Source of the DNA: an uncultured Lachnospiraceae bacterium
GTDB lineage: Bacteria > Bacillota_A > Clostridia > Lachnospirales > Lachnospiraceae
Reading direction: 5' to 3'
DNA length: 6,516 nt
Assembly (NCBI GenBank): GCA_910585855.1
Contig: CAJUGZ010000245.1
Span: forward strand, 1-6,516
Shown: piece by piece, positions 6,310 to 6,516 of the stretch
How positions within the stretch are numbered: the first letter of the stretch is position 1
Layout: every line of letters starts with the position of its first letter
The notes under the pieces: model-generated
The model's database searches: none
What the model saw: the letters and a program-made list of their open reading frames with translations, nothing else
Told to the model about the DNA's origin: nothing
Position numbers and translations under genes: made by a program

Positions 6310-6516
6310 ACTTTTACAATATGTTTTTGGATATGTATATTTAAATCTTGAACAACTTGCTTTAAGTCATTGTACAGGGGCGACACCGTTAAAAAGCAAT
6401 CGAAATTTTTATGAAAATGGAACTGTTCCTTGGTTGAGGACACAAGAAGTAATTTATACAGATATTACTACGGCTATTAAAAGTCAATGTTTTAATAGCC
6501 GTAGTCTTGAATATAT
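6302..6516 (+). CDS. hsdS: Additional HsdS target-recognition-domain segment, partial, out of frame with hsdS
   Basis: Frame +2 is open from the repeat tract to the window end (71 full codons). It reads like the start of an HsdS TRD: YVYLNLEQLALSHCTGATP, a typical 'LgEla...G.TP' opening, then NFYENGTVPWLRTQEV, the conserved 'yf..G.ipWl...dv' region, then DITTAIKS. It has no start of its own: back through the repeat to the TAA at 6239-6241 there is no ATG, GTG or TTG in this frame before the TRD opening, and the nearby ATG at 6321 is in another frame and stops after seven codons. It can therefore be translated efficiently only as a fusion to the upstream hsdS when the TCGAA tract has 12 or 9 units. 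In the present state it is silent. The rest lies outside the window. A displaced hsdS fragment (pseudogene) is the alternative. Confidence 0.75.
6468..6504. repeat. Perfect 15-bp inverted repeat within the third TRD sequence
   Basis: CTACGGCTATTAAAA (6468-6482) is the exact reverse complement of 6490-6504, with a 7-nt loop GTCAATG. The arms lie inside the open TRD frame (TTAIKSQCFNSR). No T run follows on the plus strand, so it is not a standard terminator. The match stops cleanly at both ends of the arms, which argues against a fold-back assembly artefact. Confidence 0.8.

Noticed and set aside
6468..6516. Terminal hairpin as a sequencing or assembly fold-back artefact
   Set aside because: The complementarity stops sharply at the 15-bp arms and does not extend on either side, and the reading frame continues through it.

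Overview
The window looks like a chromosomal segment of an AT-rich, low-GC Gram-positive gut-type Firmicute, probably a Clostridia/Lachnospiraceae member. This is inferred from strong AAGGAGG-type ribosome binding sites, a HelD-family ATPase, a relic of a PD-(D/E)XK transposase-type protein, and A/T-ending codons. The exact genus cannot be read from the sequence.

Layout, left to right. Positions 1-220 are a higher-GC stretch with no recognisable gene that leads into helD (221-2326, +), an RNA polymerase-associated UvrD-like ATPase, closed by a clear rho-independent terminator at 2347-2380. Next comes mobile-DNA debris: the C-terminal relic of a PD-(D/E)XK (Rpn-like) protein on the minus strand (2415-2634), fused at its edge to a 324-bp fold-back element with long imperfect terminal inverted repeats (2635-2958). 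About 300 bp of AT-rich DNA with a candidate extended -10 promoter then leads into a type I restriction-modification locus: hsdM (3257-4819), a 230-nt AT-rich gap with a possible 49-codon ORF, hsdS (5050-6309), and the start of a further target-recognition-domain coding segment that runs off the end of the window (6302-6516). No hsdR is present here; if there is one it lies outside.

The most interesting system is in hsdS. The gene ends in eleven perfect copies of the pentanucleotide TCGAA. Because 5 is not a multiple of 3 and the unit has no stop codon in any frame, the tract encodes the same SNRIE peptide cycle in all three frames. In the 11-copy state the frame stops a few bases after the tract and gives a complete two-domain HsdS of 419 aa. 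With 12 or 9 copies (one unit gained or two lost) the frame would continue into the downstream target-recognition-domain sequence, which is open to the window end and has no ATG, GTG or TTG start of its own ahead of its conserved residues. The locus therefore reads as a slipped-strand switch between a normal two-TRD specificity subunit and an extended HsdS carrying at least one more TRD. The same hsdS also carries 12-bp tandem repeats (TELT/IELT) in its central spacer, at the place where EcoR124I-type enzymes carry their TAEL repeats, so two different length-variable elements lie in one specificity gene.

Working together, HsdM (AdoMet-dependent adenine methylation) and HsdS (DNA recognition) would form the modification enzyme, whose specificity may vary with repeat number. 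helD is a separate housekeeping-type transcription gene, divided from the RM locus by a terminator and mobile remnants.
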